A stretch of DNA of 64,000 bases from Anseranas semipalmata (Eukaryota; Chordata; Aves; Anseriformes; Anseranatidae). The notes below the pieces were generated by a model that ran no database searches, was not told where the DNA came from, and saw only the letters and a list, made by a program, of their open reading frames with translations. Numbering within the stretch: the stretch's first letter is position 1; each line of letters opens with the position of its first letter. The stretch covers positions 176,002-240,001 of the forward strand of contig VXAA01002218.1 of NCBI GenBank assembly GCA_013399115.1, in the 5' to 3' direction. Both the position numbers and the translations under genes were made by a program. Shown here in pieces: positions 1 to 12,720 of the stretch.

Positions 1-3000
1 AAGAGCCTGCAACAATTTACATATTTTCTAGTCATTTTCTATTTTCTATTTTCACTTTTTTTTTTAATGTATATCTCATATCACTTGATTCTGTAAATGC
101 TTGCATTCTTACTGTTTACATAAACTTACATTTATATTTTTCTCCTTAACGATTGAAAATAATCTTGTCACAAAATTCAATAAATAATTAAATCATCCTG
201 TCCTCTAGGTACAACACAAGAAATGATATCAGACTTTCAGTTTCTGAAGTTTCTGTGTTCTAACAGGTTTGCTGATGTGAACATCATCAATATTGCCAGA
301 GGAGCCAGCCATATACTTAGCAATTAATTTTAAAACTGATTTGTCAGAGTAGTTCACATTTATCTAGCATCTCTTTGAGCCAAATGCTGCGTATTCACCA
401 GTTTGCAACACGTAGCTTCTTAGAAACACAAACTGCTGGTCTCTGTTAAGCAGCTCTTGTGTGTTATGTTGATTAGACAAGTAAAGTGAAAGATTTGCAC
501 TTCTTTTACTAAGGAATACCATGTTCACAGCTCGAAAGAGTCACAGTTAAAATCACTACACACCCTGGCTTCATTCTCCAAACAGAGAAAGTTGGTACTA
601 CGAGGAAACATTATAAATCAGTGTCAATGATTCTTAGCAGATAATCACCAAAGGGGAATCAATGGCTTAATGAAAACTGTAAAAACAGTGATGGGGATCT
701 TCTTGTGGTCCTTCTTGTAAGAACTTGAAGCCTGCTTTGCATGGAGACATTATTAGAACCCTTGAAATTTTACATGAGCTTAAAATTTTCATTTCCCTCA
801 TTGCTGGGCACTAGTTCTCTCATAGATGTAATCCTGTTCTCCAGAGATGGTTGCTTTTAGCAATGAAATTATTCTTTCACAAAAAAAATGAGTTGTTAAT
901 GACTGTGGTATCACTTGTTCCCCTTATATTTCATAAAAGAAAGCTTGTCTTGACTAAATTTGAAAAGACTCCTCATTCAGAATTAAGGGGTTTGGTACAA
1001 TGTGAATATCGTATGGAGGAAGGGTGCTGTGCTAGGGTTACTAACAAAAGATACTGCACTTAAGGCATGTATGTGAGGAAAGTATTTTACCCATTCCTAT
1101 GAGAAAATGAAATCTACAAAATGCTAGAAGGGAAGAGAGTGAGAAATATGTATGCCAGCAGGTCTACAAGTGTAAACATTCCTCACTGTAACAAAATTCA
1201 TTTCCACAGAATAGAAGATAAATGCTATATCACTTATGGCTCTGGCTGATGCAATAAGTATGTGCTTAGTCAGCAAGTCTCTATGGAAAGCATATGGGAG
1301 GTAACACACTCATCCTCTGAAATTACCTTCACCACTGTGCATCATAATTAAGGTAACAACCTTGACACAGTGGTTTCTGTCTGTCTCAGGGTGGGCAGAG
1401 GAGATATGCCCTCAGAAGCTGAGTCTGGATTTCCCAACGCATGTGCTACATTAAAACTTCATTGAACATCCAGACTTCAGAACCAGCCTGGGGACAAACA
1501 ACAGAAAACACATACCACACTAAGACTCTTTTTAGGTACAAGGCAACAGATTTAGTCACACTTCTAAATGACAGAAACAGTGTATTTGCAAAGAATATAC
1601 CGCAATGTGGTTCCTTTCCTCTTCCTGAGTTACCACTTTCCTTTAATTACCAAGAATTGACAGAAGGATGAAACAGAAACTTCGAACACCTTGAAATGCT
1701 ACTGCTACAGTTTATGTATTGTATTTGCCAAAAATGAACAATGCCTATTTTTCAGAACTTTTAATGAAAAATTAAGATACTAAAGTCTGTTGTACTAAAT
1801 GGGTTTAAAATGACTACATGTGAGACAACTGAGTATAATGGCTTTATCTAACAAAAGCATTCCAGATCACTCACAGTGACCCTCATGAGCTGTTTCTCGA
1901 TACTTGCAAACTTTTTTGTGCTGATTTTAATTTGGGACTCAGGTTTGGAAAGCATACAGGATGATTGATACTTGTACTGTGGATCTTGACATTAGGTAAC
2001 TCTCTTCTTCCTTACTACTCCTCACTTTTTTAATGTTATGCATAGCATTTGATCATTCATGGGCAGAAAATACAGTAAGCGGATCAGAACCCACATGGCT
2101 GTGGCTTAAGGAGCCACAACTGAGTCAAAATAATGCAAACTGCTACCAGTGAAGCTAGAATGTTTTACGCTGGCTTTACACCTCCTTGCTGAATGCACGT
2201 GTAACTTTTATAAACAATTAATGTTTGCAGAAAACCTAAAAGTAAAGGAATCCAGTGCCTTGCAGCATTTGCGTCAAACCCTGTTTGAGCCACTGACTTT
2301 TTAAAATAACCCCTGCCTCACGGGAGAATGGGTCATCCTAAGCCTAGGGGTATAGCAGTATCTCTAAACTTGTGGAACCCAGCTAAGTACTGTGATTGTT
2401 GGTGTGATGGCGATGTTCCCGCTGCCCAGGAGTTTAGACATGAGCAGTAGTGTCCATCACAGACCAGAATGACCCCAAGCACCTGCTGTTCAATGAGCAG
2501 TGGCAGAAAGATGGGAGGCAGGGAGTGGACCACATTGGAGGGAGAACAGAAATGAAATCTTTACAAACAGCTTCTTTGCAGTTCACATATTTATCTGATG
2601 CTGCTCTGCAAATTCTTCATCTATTTAAAATGTAAGAAGCAGGATCCAAGGAGAAAAACATTTGAAGCACAACACTGGGGATAAGACTAACAAAAAGCTT
2701 GCTGCACGGTAGCATTGTTCATTCATGTGTCATCAGTCCTATAAATACCATTGCCTCCTGTGTGTACCTGCATATTTATTGCTATGTTAGGAAAGAAACC
2801 TTCTGTACAGATATCATTTCTAGAGGTTTACATAATGTGCATTCATTTGTACAATGTCCCAAGATTTCCATGCAATCAAATTGTTAGCTGTTCATACATT
2901 TGTAGTGGACTGTAGCCAGCCAGTTACCACAGTCTCTCTCACAGTAACTTGCCCCTGAGCAACAGATTTAAAGCAAGTAGTCAAGAGGTGCGATATTTCT

Positions 3001-4470
3001 TGCTTCTGACCAAATGAATTTAGAATTGTTTTCTTGCACAGTTCATGGTAACTGTAGCTGAATTGGGCCAAATGACTACCAAGTTGGTTTTTAGAGATCA
3101 ATATGCCCTCTTCTGGTTTTCCATTTAAGTGAGGAGAAGACAACACGTGATTCATTAGGAAAGCATGTTCATATAGACAAACAGGAATTTTCATGTTTAA
3201 ATAAAGAATCAATTCTTCTCCTAATCTATTATCTTATAATAGCTTATTTTCATCTACATGTATTTATTTAAAATCAGTCCAGAAGATCTCAGATGCTAGA
3301 CTGCACCCGAGGGAAAACTAGCAGTCTAATAACACAATTTTGTTTTGCTTGGATTTTCCATTGCTTTTGGTTTTATGCAGTGACAGGAGCTGTCACAGGT
3401 CTGACTTTGATACTATCCACTTCACTCATAGTACTATGTGAATTAAAACCTTGAAATGCATGCTAAAATATTAGCTCTGGACCCTGAAATTTTGTTTATC
3501 CACAGATCTCAAACTGATTAGGCAATGACTGGTATGGTTTTGCTGCAAAAACCTGTTCCTGTATCTCAGAGATGGAATAAGGAAAGTCATACTCCAAGCC
3601 TATTCAAACTTTCATAATTCTGCAGAAAGTGCAGGAAAGGCATGCCAACGAATGCTTTCAAATGCAGTTTTTAAGAAAATAAGCTATGTCAATATATAAA
3701 ACTCATCCATTCAGACACATACATATTCAACAGAGGACATGAGCTAAAACAGATGTCCCAGGAACAACCAGGCTGCCCCATCTAGAAGAATGTATTCTAA
3801 TACGATGCATTAAATAAAAGCAACTTTTGCCATTTGGCAGCCTGCATTGTATTTGAACCTATTTTTCCTCCAAATTATTTTGATAACACAGGAATAAACA
3901 CAGTGCTCATTTGTACCTTGTATTTATCTGATCCTGACTGTCCATTTTGATTTGCCAGTGTTCAGCACCTTTAAAAATCAAGCAACACATATCTTCATAG
4001 AGAAAGAAGTCAATTAAACACATTTATGCATTCCCAGCTTCTTTTGATAAGGTATCTCCCACCTTTATCTAGAAGAATACTTTATTCAGTGCATGTTTAA
4101 AATTTCTTTCAGTTTGCCTTCTGTCAAACTGGTATTAGATCGCACTAGGTCTAGCATCAGTTACAATAATCCTGCCACTACTCAGGACACAACATGCTAA
4201 GCACAGGCTCTGTAAACAAGAATGCTCTCACTTTCTATGCAAAGACCAGTCCACAGGCTTTAATCTAGCATGTATACTTAGGTGCACATGCTGTGCTCAA
4301 GCTAAGCCCTGTATTTATTCCTGTCATAACAACCAGCAGTCTATTAACGGAAAAAAACTTCCTTTGGTCACCATTTAATATGTAAATGCTTTGCAGCAAA
4401 TACATATACTGTGCGCATTCATGGAAAAAGCAAACCAGGCAGATAGAAAGTGAAATGGCTCAGTATGCGC
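1..4470. other. AT-rich non-coding stretch, no gene seen
   Basis: No recognisable exon, RNA gene or clear interspersed repeat was found here. Open frames on either strand are at most 106 codons (minus strand, 2892-3212), and none has a motif I recognise. A good 5' splice-donor match (GAG followed by GTAAGT) lies outside this stretch, at 4722-4730. Segment 2130-2190 contains faint echoes of old amniote repeats, but I could not support a call. The likely status is intergenic or intronic spacer. Confidence 0.6.
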
Positions 4471-4479
4471 AAAACCTAA

Positions 4480-4556
4480 CACTGGCCTGGAGCCTCTTCC
4501 CATTGCAATCAATCGGAGTGTTGTCCTACTTCACTGAAAGAAGAATGAGCCTGTCA
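4480..4556. repeat. Relic of an old palindromic amniote repeat (tentative)
   Basis: The segment reads GGCCTG, then CCCATTGCAATCAATCGGAG, and after a short gap a degenerate mirror of the same pattern ending near AGCCTG. From memory this resembles a widespread repeat of turtles and crocodilians built around CCCATTGAAGTCAATGGGAG flanked by GATCCTG and CAGGATC arms. I do not recall its library name. The copy is heavily decayed, as expected of an insertion older than birds. It lies about 230 bp from the CR1 at 4791 and appears unrelated to it. Confidence 0.4.
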
Positions 4557-4790
4557 TGACTTTTTAACACCTTTATGAAGAAGAGCCTAATGTAGCAATC
4601 TCAAAGTCTGTCAGTAACAATCTCCTGCCCCAAGTTATAAAATTGTGGGTATTATTATATTGGGTTGCAGTTTCTAAACTCCATCTGCTTTATAGCATAT
4701 TTTGAATGTAGCAGCCCAACAGAGGTAAGTGCAAAGCTATCGGCTTAGCTGTCTAACAGATGGGGTCATATTCTGCTCTCACTTCACATT

Positions 4791-5340
4791 TCACAGAATC
4801 ACAGAATGTTAGAGATTGGAAGGGACCTTGAAAGATCATCTAGTCCAATTCCCCTGCTGGAGCAGGAACACCTAGATCAGGTCACACAGGAATACGTCCA
4901 GGCGGGTTTTGAATGTCTCCAGAGAAGGAGACCCCACAACCTCTGTTGTGGAGAACTGGAACAGGGCAGCCTGTTCCAGTGCTCCATCACCCTCACCGTG
5001 AAGAAGTTTCTTCTCATATTTAAGTGGAATCTCCTGTGTTCCAGCTTGTACCCATTGCCCCTTGTCTTATCGTTGGATGTCACTGAGAAGAGCCTGGCTC
5101 CATCCTCCTGACACTCACCCTTTACAAATTTATAAACATTAATGAGGTCACCCCTCAGTCTCCTCTTCTCCAAGCTAAAGAGACCCAGTCCTCTCAGCCT
5201 CTCCTCATAAGGGAGATGCTCCACTCCCTTAATCATCTTTGTGGCTCTGCGCTGGACTCTCTAAAGTCAAGTCTCATTTCAACACTGATGTGGCTGTAGG
5301 ACTGCACAGAATACTTAAACCTGCAGCAACCACAGCAGGT
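4791..5340 (-). mobile_element. CR1 LINE, 5'-truncated 3' end
   Basis: This is a fragment of a chicken-repeat-1 non-LTR retrotransposon in minus orientation. The element's 3' terminus is at 4791-4808 (TCACAGAATCACAGAATG on the + strand), followed by the typical GATTGGAAGGGACC box. The minus strand from 5236 to 4877 is open for 119 codons. It encodes the familiar CR1 C-terminal region, with landmarks [33 protein letters not shown] and EHWNRLP. The final part drifts away from the family ([14 protein letters not shown]). The portion above about 5265 is more diverged but still alignable by eye to CR1 (GGACTGCACAGAATACTT against the usual GAACTGGACACAGTACT). The copy is a dead-on-arrival insertion lacking most of the reverse transcriptase and all upstream sequence. 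Confidence 0.93.
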
Positions 5341-8300
5341 ATCAGGGGTACTCCTATTTCGCAGACATTGCTATAGCGATCCTCAATGTCCTTCCTCCCT
5401 AGATAAATTCATCAGCAGCAGCTCTGACCAGAGCCCACAGGCAGGCTCTTACTGTCACCCTCATAGTCACAAATGCCATTCCCTGAAGCCCCCACTTTCA
5501 CCCACCTCCACATATGCACGTCAGCAGCAGCTGCACAGTAACTGCTTGTCTGTGCACAGGAAGAGTTAAATCAGCACACTCAGCCCTAATTGCAACTTTC
5601 TTCTCCTGCGGGACAAAGGCACAGGCCAGATGGAATGGGTTCCTCAGTCTAGACCTCAGGGTCTACGTGATGGACGACACTAGTATAAAACAAGCGTGCA
5701 CATACAGAGAGGACTAAACTCAGCTCCAAGAAACTCATGTGTCACCTCATTACAGCCAGTGGATTTCCATGATGAAAAGTTCAAGTCACAATGAGACAAA
5801 CGGGAGCCTTTTCTCTTATTTTCATGAGAGTTCCGCCAGGTCATAATTAAAAGCAACATTCAGCCTAGCACAAATTAGTGATTGGTAAAACCAAGATGCA
5901 ACCACAAGCACAGATTCTTTCTCCACTCTGCTTACCACCTAATCCTCTTCGGTGTGAAAACTGGTCTGGAAATTGAATAAAAGCCGCCTTTCTGGTGAGA
6001 TTTCCAGAGTTTTCTGGTAACAACTATGCCAGACACACCACAAAAACAGACTCTGTTACAGTACGTTGATAAGTCTGTTTCCACTCCTAGGAAAAGCCAG
6101 ATGGTGCAGAGGTGTGTGATAGTAATTTCTAAAACCAAAAAATTTTAAAACCCCAGAATAGTTGTGGTTGGTTTGAGTTTAAGGATCAAATTCAGGTCAG
6201 TTCCACTTTATCCAGACTGATTCACTTCTTCTTATTATTATTTGATTGCTGACAATGTGCTTTCTGCTATAAAATCCTGAAAATGAAGAATGCCCTTAAC
6301 TTGAGGAGTTTGAATACAGACACAGAGGAACAAGATGTACTAAGTAGCTGAGAAGGGAGTTAAACTCATGGAATTACTTTTTCTTACCCTTCTAAAAATA
6401 ATAAAAATTTTCATCAGGAAGCAAACACATTCAAGCTCTCACAAAATAGAAAAGGGAGATTCTTTATCAATTCATCTAAATTTGATTGAAGACTTTGAAC
6501 TGAATGTTGGCTTTTGGTATTTCAAAAAGCAGTATTTACATGAAGAAAGTATCATGCCAGAAACCAGGAAGTGATGCTCCATTAATATTCATTACATGCC
6601 AACACTCAAAAAAAAGGAAAGAAAATATAAGCTGCCAAGTTTATTTTGGCAAAGTTGTATGACATGATTTGTATTCAAAGCAAAATTTAGAAAAATGTCT
6701 TTAAATAAATGTAAATCCCTTTCAAATTGAAAAAAAAAAAAACACAACATAGAAGGAAAAAAGGACTTCTGCGTGTTAACATTTTTTTCATTGCTAGACT
6801 CTACATAAGCAGTGACTAGTGAAGTACATTGTCACAAAAGACCCACCAGCTTAAGCTAGATTTACATTTTCCTGTCTTTGTAATAAAGAACTTGAATTGT
6901 TCAGTTATCAAGATGTTATAAATTAATGATATTTAATATCTTTTTTCCTCTGGCCTATTCTTTTTTAATATATATATCAGCACCATTTTTAATTGTGTGG
7001 GAAAGCCAAGTACAGAGAATAATCCTAGTTTTGCTACGCAAAGACCAAACTACACAAGAAGACAGCAGCGGACTTCAGCATGGTGTTAGTATACTTCTCA
7101 GAAATAAAAACATTGATTCATTGTCTGGCCCAGAGAGCGGCAGGAAGGGGGCCAGCGATGTCTGTATTGCACAGTGGAATGCCATGCAGAAATTCCTAAA
7201 ACACTTTTGCACAGCTTAGCAAAACAAATGAACCCAAACAGCACTCCACACAAATTTGGCTACATTGCTTCTAGCACTTGAGCAAGTTTCTGTAAAAGCA
7301 GGCCAGGTATCTCCCAGCAGCACAGGACTGCACTGTGGAGTTATCTCATATCACGAGATCCCCATTAACAGTCAAAGGAAACTGCTCTGAGCTGTAGTCG
7401 CTGTCGAGAGATGCCCCAGTGACAGACAGCACAAAAAGACAGTCTAGGAGGGAAGACCAGATTCTGTCCTCAAAACTGGGAGCCTCAGTTTATTTAGGTC
7501 TAAAATTCAACCTACTGACTGCAGAAGCTAGAAAAATGAAGACACTTCTGAAGCCAAAACTCAAGACTAGGAACAGGTCCTCAGATTAAGAAGTTATTTC
7601 TAGTCCTTTTCCACTGGCTTTCTGAGTGACTTCTCCTCAGTTCCTCTACCTTTCAACCACAATTAACAGTCCAGGAAAAAACCCTGAGAATTAACTTCAT
7701 AAAGCAGCAATTCTCAAATTAGGAGAAGGCAGGAGAGCAGCCATGTATGTGGGGAAAAGAAGTCCAAAAAGGCTACTTCTAGACTCTCGATCCCTCTCTT
7801 CTTCTTCCACTCTTTTCCCTTACCGCCACCCCAGACAAGTTCTGCTCTTTTCTGATAACTTGAGAAAGCCCAAGATCTACCTTGTGCCAGTAGGCAGGGG
7901 GACATGTGGTGAGGAGGACCACGGGTTACAGTGTAGGCCAAAGCATCCTCTCTGGCTACACAAAGGCTGTCTCCTCTTCCTCAAATGCCTCTCTTTCCCC
8001 ATGTGGTGTTCCACACAGCTCCTGCCAACCTGCCCAGAGCCGTTCCCACCTTTCCTAGGGAAGCAGGGCAGGCTGGTCAGGGTCAGGTGGCCTCAGCGTT
8101 GGTGCATTAAGCAGTGTGTGAGGTGGGGACACCTCTGAGGAGGGAGCACAAGGACAGGCAGAGAGTGTGGGCAGATCCCAGAACGCAGGCTTTGGAGGGA
8201 AGATGGAGCTCATTAGACAGTCAGGGACTGCAGAGGCATTGCTTGACAGCTGTTTTCTCCTGCTTAGGAGAAATGACTTTGCTGGGACCTGGGCTGGCAA

Positions 8301-8960
8301 AAAAAAAAAAAAAGTGTGTGGTGGCAACAAGTAGACTTGGAAAGAAGGGTAATTGAGAGGAACTTGAGAAACATCACAGAAATGGAGGGTATGCATGATG
8401 GAGGTGGGGGAAACAAACAAGTTCAGAACCTTCTTGGACTAAACAGCAGAACAGAGGTCTCATGGATATAACCACTGCTTGAAGCCTTTGGAGATCATTA
8501 TTAGCAGGCATCTATACACCTGCATACATTGTATTACTTTTCCAAATTATCATTCAAGCCTATTGGTAGAGCAGTTTAAAGTGCACCTTTCTGTTGTATG
8601 CATACATGGTAATATTCTTCATCTCATACTAAGAATTTCTCCCCTTTTCTGAAACAATGGCTCCATTCAATAAGGGCCACAAAGATGAAAAACAGATACT
8701 TCCTAAGAGACTGGCAAAACTGATAACTCAGAAGGTATCTCACTCACCTCATTACACGCTAGGACAGTATCTAATAGTTATCAGATAGTAATACTATTAA
8801 GTGCTACTAAAAGAAACATATAACTTGAGTAGCTCTGTAAATTCTCCATTAGTGTCAGCATCCAAATTCAATACTGTTGAAGGGAATCCCAGCAGATGAG
8901 AAGAACAGACCTGCATAATTCTCCCAAAATAAAATTGCCACTTCTGTGATTTTTTTGATG
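5341..8960. other. Unique non-coding sequence with a GC-richer block
   Basis: No gene was recognised. Most of the stretch is AT-rich. Segment 7740-8340 is visibly richer in G and C, and open frames overlap there on both strands (plus 7743-8138, minus 8055-8420). Overlap of that kind is expected where stop codons are scarce and is not evidence of coding. A run of 14 As at 8300-8313 ends in the GC-richer block. At 8666-8690 there is a short GGGCCACAAAGATGA match to the CR1 open-frame region, too short to call. Confidence 0.55.
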
Positions 8961-8967
8961 CTTTCTG

Positions 8968-9033
8968 TTTTTTGTTTTTTGTTTTTTTTTTTTTTTTTTT
9001 TTTGGTTGGTTGGTTGGTTTTGTTTTTGTTTTN
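8968..9033. repeat. Poly-T / (GGTT)n low-complexity tract ending in an N
   Basis: T-rich DNA with scattered Gs leads into a long uninterrupted T run, then four GGTT units at 9004-9019, then T-rich DNA with an ambiguous base at 9033. The undetermined base suggests sequencing or polishing trouble in the homopolymer, so lengths here are unreliable. Length polymorphism between individuals is likely. Confidence 0.9.
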
Positions 9034-9667
9034 GGTCAGGTAGTTTCTGAATTCAAATGAGACTTCGGGTCTATGACAGACTGGTCCTTTTTCCTTAATC
9101 TTAAATACTTGACATGCTTTGGGAAATCATTGCTTATGAGAAAGTGATGACTTTTCAAGTGTTTAGTCAGTGCACCGGGAAGCTGAAAAGCTATCCCAGT
9201 CCCTTGTAAAACTTCGAGGGAGTAGAAATGTGTGGAGAGCAGCAGAACACCTGATAGGTAGAAGTGAAGGAAGGAAAGGATGAAGGAAAGTACTGGGTGA
9301 CATCTACGGAAAGAAGATAGGGGAGGTAGGAGACAAAGGCAGAGAGAGAGAAATAAAACAAAAGGACTAGAGAGGAAGATGCAAACAAGAAAAAAAAAAT
9401 ACAGATGCTTTAGAGGAAAAGGACAGAACTGCACCTTTCACATTCAGAAAAATTTCAAATTCTATACGTCAAGGGGTAAGTAATATGTTTTGGAGACTAG
9501 TGGGCATACTACTAAATATTGGTTTGCTACAGCCCTGCAAAGCTCACACGTGAAAACATGCCACTGTGCATCATGTGCATCCATTCTGCTGAAATACAGA
9601 GACATTCACACAAGCATGAAAAGAGGAAATATAAAATTCACTTTAATGATTTCTAAAGTAAATATCC

Positions 9668-9691
9668 CCACACACACACACATCTCTCTCT
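9668..9691. repeat. Short compound (CA)n/(TC)n microsatellite
   Basis: About seven CA units are followed directly by about four TC units. This is a small simple-sequence repeat in AT-rich DNA with no associated gene. Confidence 0.85.
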
Positions 9692-10354
9692 AATGGCTTT
9701 TACTAGTATCCTCAATGCATGCACGATACCTGGGTGATTAGTAGTTATGGTGAAATATCAGGAGCTCCATTTAATTCAGATTAATTTGTAAAACACCTGC
9801 AATGTTCTTGAGGTTAGTCTGTGCAGTTCTGAACTAGAAGAGCTTAACTACTCAGACTTTATTCTGATAACTGAAAGACAGCTTTCAAAAATGACATGTA
9901 ACCTGCAAGGGCAACAAATATATATAATTTAAGGAAAAATGAGATACAGGATAGAATGGTGTTGCATCTTAACTCATCAAACAGTACTGTTTTTAACCAT
10001 TAAAAGTCTCCTGGTTTTTGAAGGAACATGAAATATGGATGTGAAAAATGGAGGAACATGAGAGCAACTCTCCGAGGAATCACTTATCAGAAAACAGTAA
10101 GTTCCCCACAGGCAAACAACCAGCAAAAAGCAATACTTCTCAAAACTCCACATGCATGAAACCTGTCCACATGGGAGGCAGCTGGGGCAAATACACTCCA
10201 TGGCTTAAGTCAGAAGACCCCTTAGCTCTAATGTCCACATGGAATAAGGTCAGAGAAAGCCATACTCACGGTCCCATCTGTGGCCAGGGTATGATGAAAA
10301 GAGGAAAGTATTTATCCTCCTAAATCAAGTAACTTATCAGACTAATGAATATGG

Positions 10355-10861
10355 TTGAAAAAAAAAAAAAAACTTCCCAACTCATCTGGTTACGTCACCA
10401 AAGGAAACAATAGTACGCAATTCCAGAGTCTATGTGCCTATCTGTTCTACACTTCCACAATGTCTGAATCCACATGTCTATTTCAACTAACTTTGGCAGA
10501 AGATTTTGCAAAGATATTTAATTTCTATAACACAGTTGCACAAAGCATGACCCAGAAGCTGCATGTAATCCTCAAAACCTTTTGTTTTGGCCTGCCAGGT
10601 ACTTACAGCCAGGGCATTCCATTACACTTACATAATAGTGAAGAGGTAGCAGCCAGCTGGTCAATCAGCAGCTCCTGCCTAGTCACACCACACCTCTTAT
10701 TAAGCCAAGCAAAGGTAGATGTGGATTACAAGGGTGCTGTGGAAAGTGGACTGGAGGGGAAGCTTGAGGGTGGATTACAGTTCTGCAATAATTTTCCACC
10801 CTCAGAAGCTGTAGAAGATCTGGTTTCCCTAATGTTGCCGTTTACTCAACTGTCTACCTGA
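10355..10861 (+). other. Longest open frame of the window, 168 codons, unrecognised
   Basis: The frame opens at a non-standard TTG inside an A run. The first in-frame ATG is at 10460 (A at -3), giving about 133 codons that begin MSESTCLFQLTLAEDFAKIF. I see no signal peptide, no clear membrane segment, no zinc-binding pattern and no repeat structure. The second half is acidic and glycine-containing (YKGAVESGLEGKLEGG). I do not recognise the family. No splice site of obvious quality brackets it. The local GC content is a little above the surroundings, which lengthens chance open frames. A single-exon gene, an exon or a decayed retrocopy cannot be excluded, but a chance open frame is the likeliest explanation. 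Confidence 0.15.
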
Positions 10862-12495
10862 TACAGATATTGCAAACTAGTATTTTCAATTTTATGAGAA
10901 TACTGCAAAAAAGTCCCACTGCTTGTGCCAAGCCTGGGACTAAAAATTACCGCACATCTAAGAAATGAGAATCCCCAAATCTTTGTCTAAGAAAAATGGT
11001 AAAATAAATTATCCGAATACGTGACATTGCACAGGTTCTTTACCAGATGTTGTCAAGATCTGAGAGTATTCAGATGTATACCTGAGTGATGTACAAAAAA
11101 GGTAACTATAACTGAAGGATCAGATATGCTAAAATCAGATTCAAAATGGCATAGTATAAGATAGAGATTTATAGACTTTTCTAGAACACCTTTATAAAAG
11201 CTTTAAACATTATTCTCCAAAAGATTTGTTTAAAAAAGTATTTTACCAGGAAGATTCTTAGTAGAAATACCTTGTTAGGCTTTTTCCTTGGTATTGCAGA
11301 CAGAGATAACCAACACTACTGAGCCAACCAATGTGACAGACTACCACCTAAAAATTAGTTCAGGTATCCACAAATCTGTAAGCAGATCCTGAGCTGTTGT
11401 GCGAATAGATCTCTAAAGATCACAGCTGACCAGGATATAAATGAAGGCATATTTTTACACAGTCTTTTCTTTTGTGAAGTGGTTAATTACAATCACCATG
11501 GTTCAGTTCATTAAATAGTGCAGTTACTTCTTCTCATTTTTCCTTGTTCTCAGAAGCATTTAACAACTACAAAACATAAATGGAATGGCCTTTTATTTTT
11601 CATGACAAACTCAGTCTTTTTTTTGTAGCAATTTTATTAATCTCATAAAACCTGAGGATATGTCCCACCATAGACACTAAATAGACTGAAATTAAAAATC
11701 CTGACATTTGCCATAGCCTTCAAAACATAAACTATATCAAAAAAATTGAGATCTGTAAAAAGAATTTTTAAATCTTGTTTATAGCTAAGTATTTTCACAA
11801 AAAAAAAACTTTCAGATTTTGCCTCTTTCTATAGTAAAGTTATCTGCACAACCCACACAACTCCAACCTGCACACACTTTATAAACCCACTGATAAATAT
11901 GCTAACCTTTCACTTATTGTAGTTCATACTGTCCAGGAGTTTAATGTTTACACCTGACTGAGTTTAGTGACTGAGCATATGATTTAGAAGTAATGATCCC
12001 CTATTTAGGATCAAATCTGATTCAAATCTGATAGCTTGTAGAATATTTGGAGAATACCTCTTTGCACCTCTGCTGATTTTAGCATTAGTAAAAGCAAAGG
12101 TTTGAATACAGAGTCCTAGAAAATATAAAGAAAAAACAGTCCAGAGATTTAAAATACACACATTTTTAAAGACAGTGAGTCGATTGGGAATGTGTGAACA
12201 TTTCTCTTACAAAAAGGTGTGCAACTGAAAACAAACAAAAAGGACAGAAGCCTTAGAACTGGAGAAGTTAGTCCCTAATCCTCTTTCAAATTATATCAGT
12301 ATTAGTGATTTATTTTGATTGCTCTCTACAAAGGTACCGTATTTTTGAAAAAGCTGCACTTTAATAACCACATAATTAGGAGGAAAAAAATATATAAAGC
12401 AAGGAGCTTACTTTACATTACATACAGAACCTGGTCAAAATCCTTCTTTTCATTGATTTTGGTGGGCTCTGGATCAAGACCACACTGATTGCAGG

Positions 12496-12665
12496 GAGTG
12501 TAGTTCAATGATCAAGACAGCAAATTTAGGTTTCATTCTTAGCCTGGTCATTCACTGGTTCTGTCTCTTGGGAAAGTTGATCACATTTTGTGTCTCACTT
12601 TTTCCATCCATGTAACAGGCATAATTCTAATTCTCTCTATCTATGAAGAGAACTAACATATTCAG
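12496..12665 (+). mobile_element. MIR SINE relic (nearly full length, decayed)
   Basis: The segment follows the order of the tRNA-derived MIR family. A decayed A-box-side region (GTGTAGTTCAATGATCAAGA) comes first, and AGCCTGGTCATTCACTGGTT matches the CTGCCACTTACTAGCTG region. TCTCTTGGGAAAGTTGATCA then matches the core TGACCTTGGGCAAGTCAC, and CTCACTTTTTCCATCCATGT matches CTCAGTTTCCTCATCTGT. The ATAATTCTAATTCTC part matches the ATAATAGTACCT tail. Similarity was judged from memory of the consensus, and divergence is high. MIR activity predates the split of birds and mammals, so this is an ancient fossil insertion. Confidence 0.65.
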
Positions 12666-12720
12666 ACAAAGGGCTAAATATTCATATTAAGGGAGATGCA
12701 TACAAGCTGGGTATTCAACC

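Larger units (their letters stand above)
9034..12495. other. Non-coding stretch with a purine-rich block and one long open frame
   Basis: The + strand at 9240-9400 is strongly purine-rich (GAAGGAAAG and AGAGAGAGA-type segments). Its complement is a long pyrimidine tract that gives the minus strand an open frame by composition alone. A short CA/CT tract lies at 9668-9691. The open frame at 10355-10861 is listed separately. The rest is AT-rich unique sequence without recognisable features. Confidence 0.55.

Noticed and set aside
2130..2190. Faint resemblance to an old amniote repeat (TTTTACGCTGGCTTTACACC).
   Set aside because: The order of blocks could not be aligned beyond a few words.
4671..4730. 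A 54-bp open segment between TTGGGTTGCAG and GAG|GTAAGT on the + strand.
   Set aside because: The acceptor has a poor pyrimidine tract (TATTATATTGGG), and 18 open codons carry no weight.
8660..8690. GGGCCACAAAGATGA, identical to a stretch of the CR1 open frame.
   Set aside because: The match is 15 bases long and nothing around it continues CR1.
8748..8806. Minus-strand acceptor and donor pair 59 bp apart.
   Set aside because: The segment is closed in every frame and AT-rich, consistent with a chance pairing.
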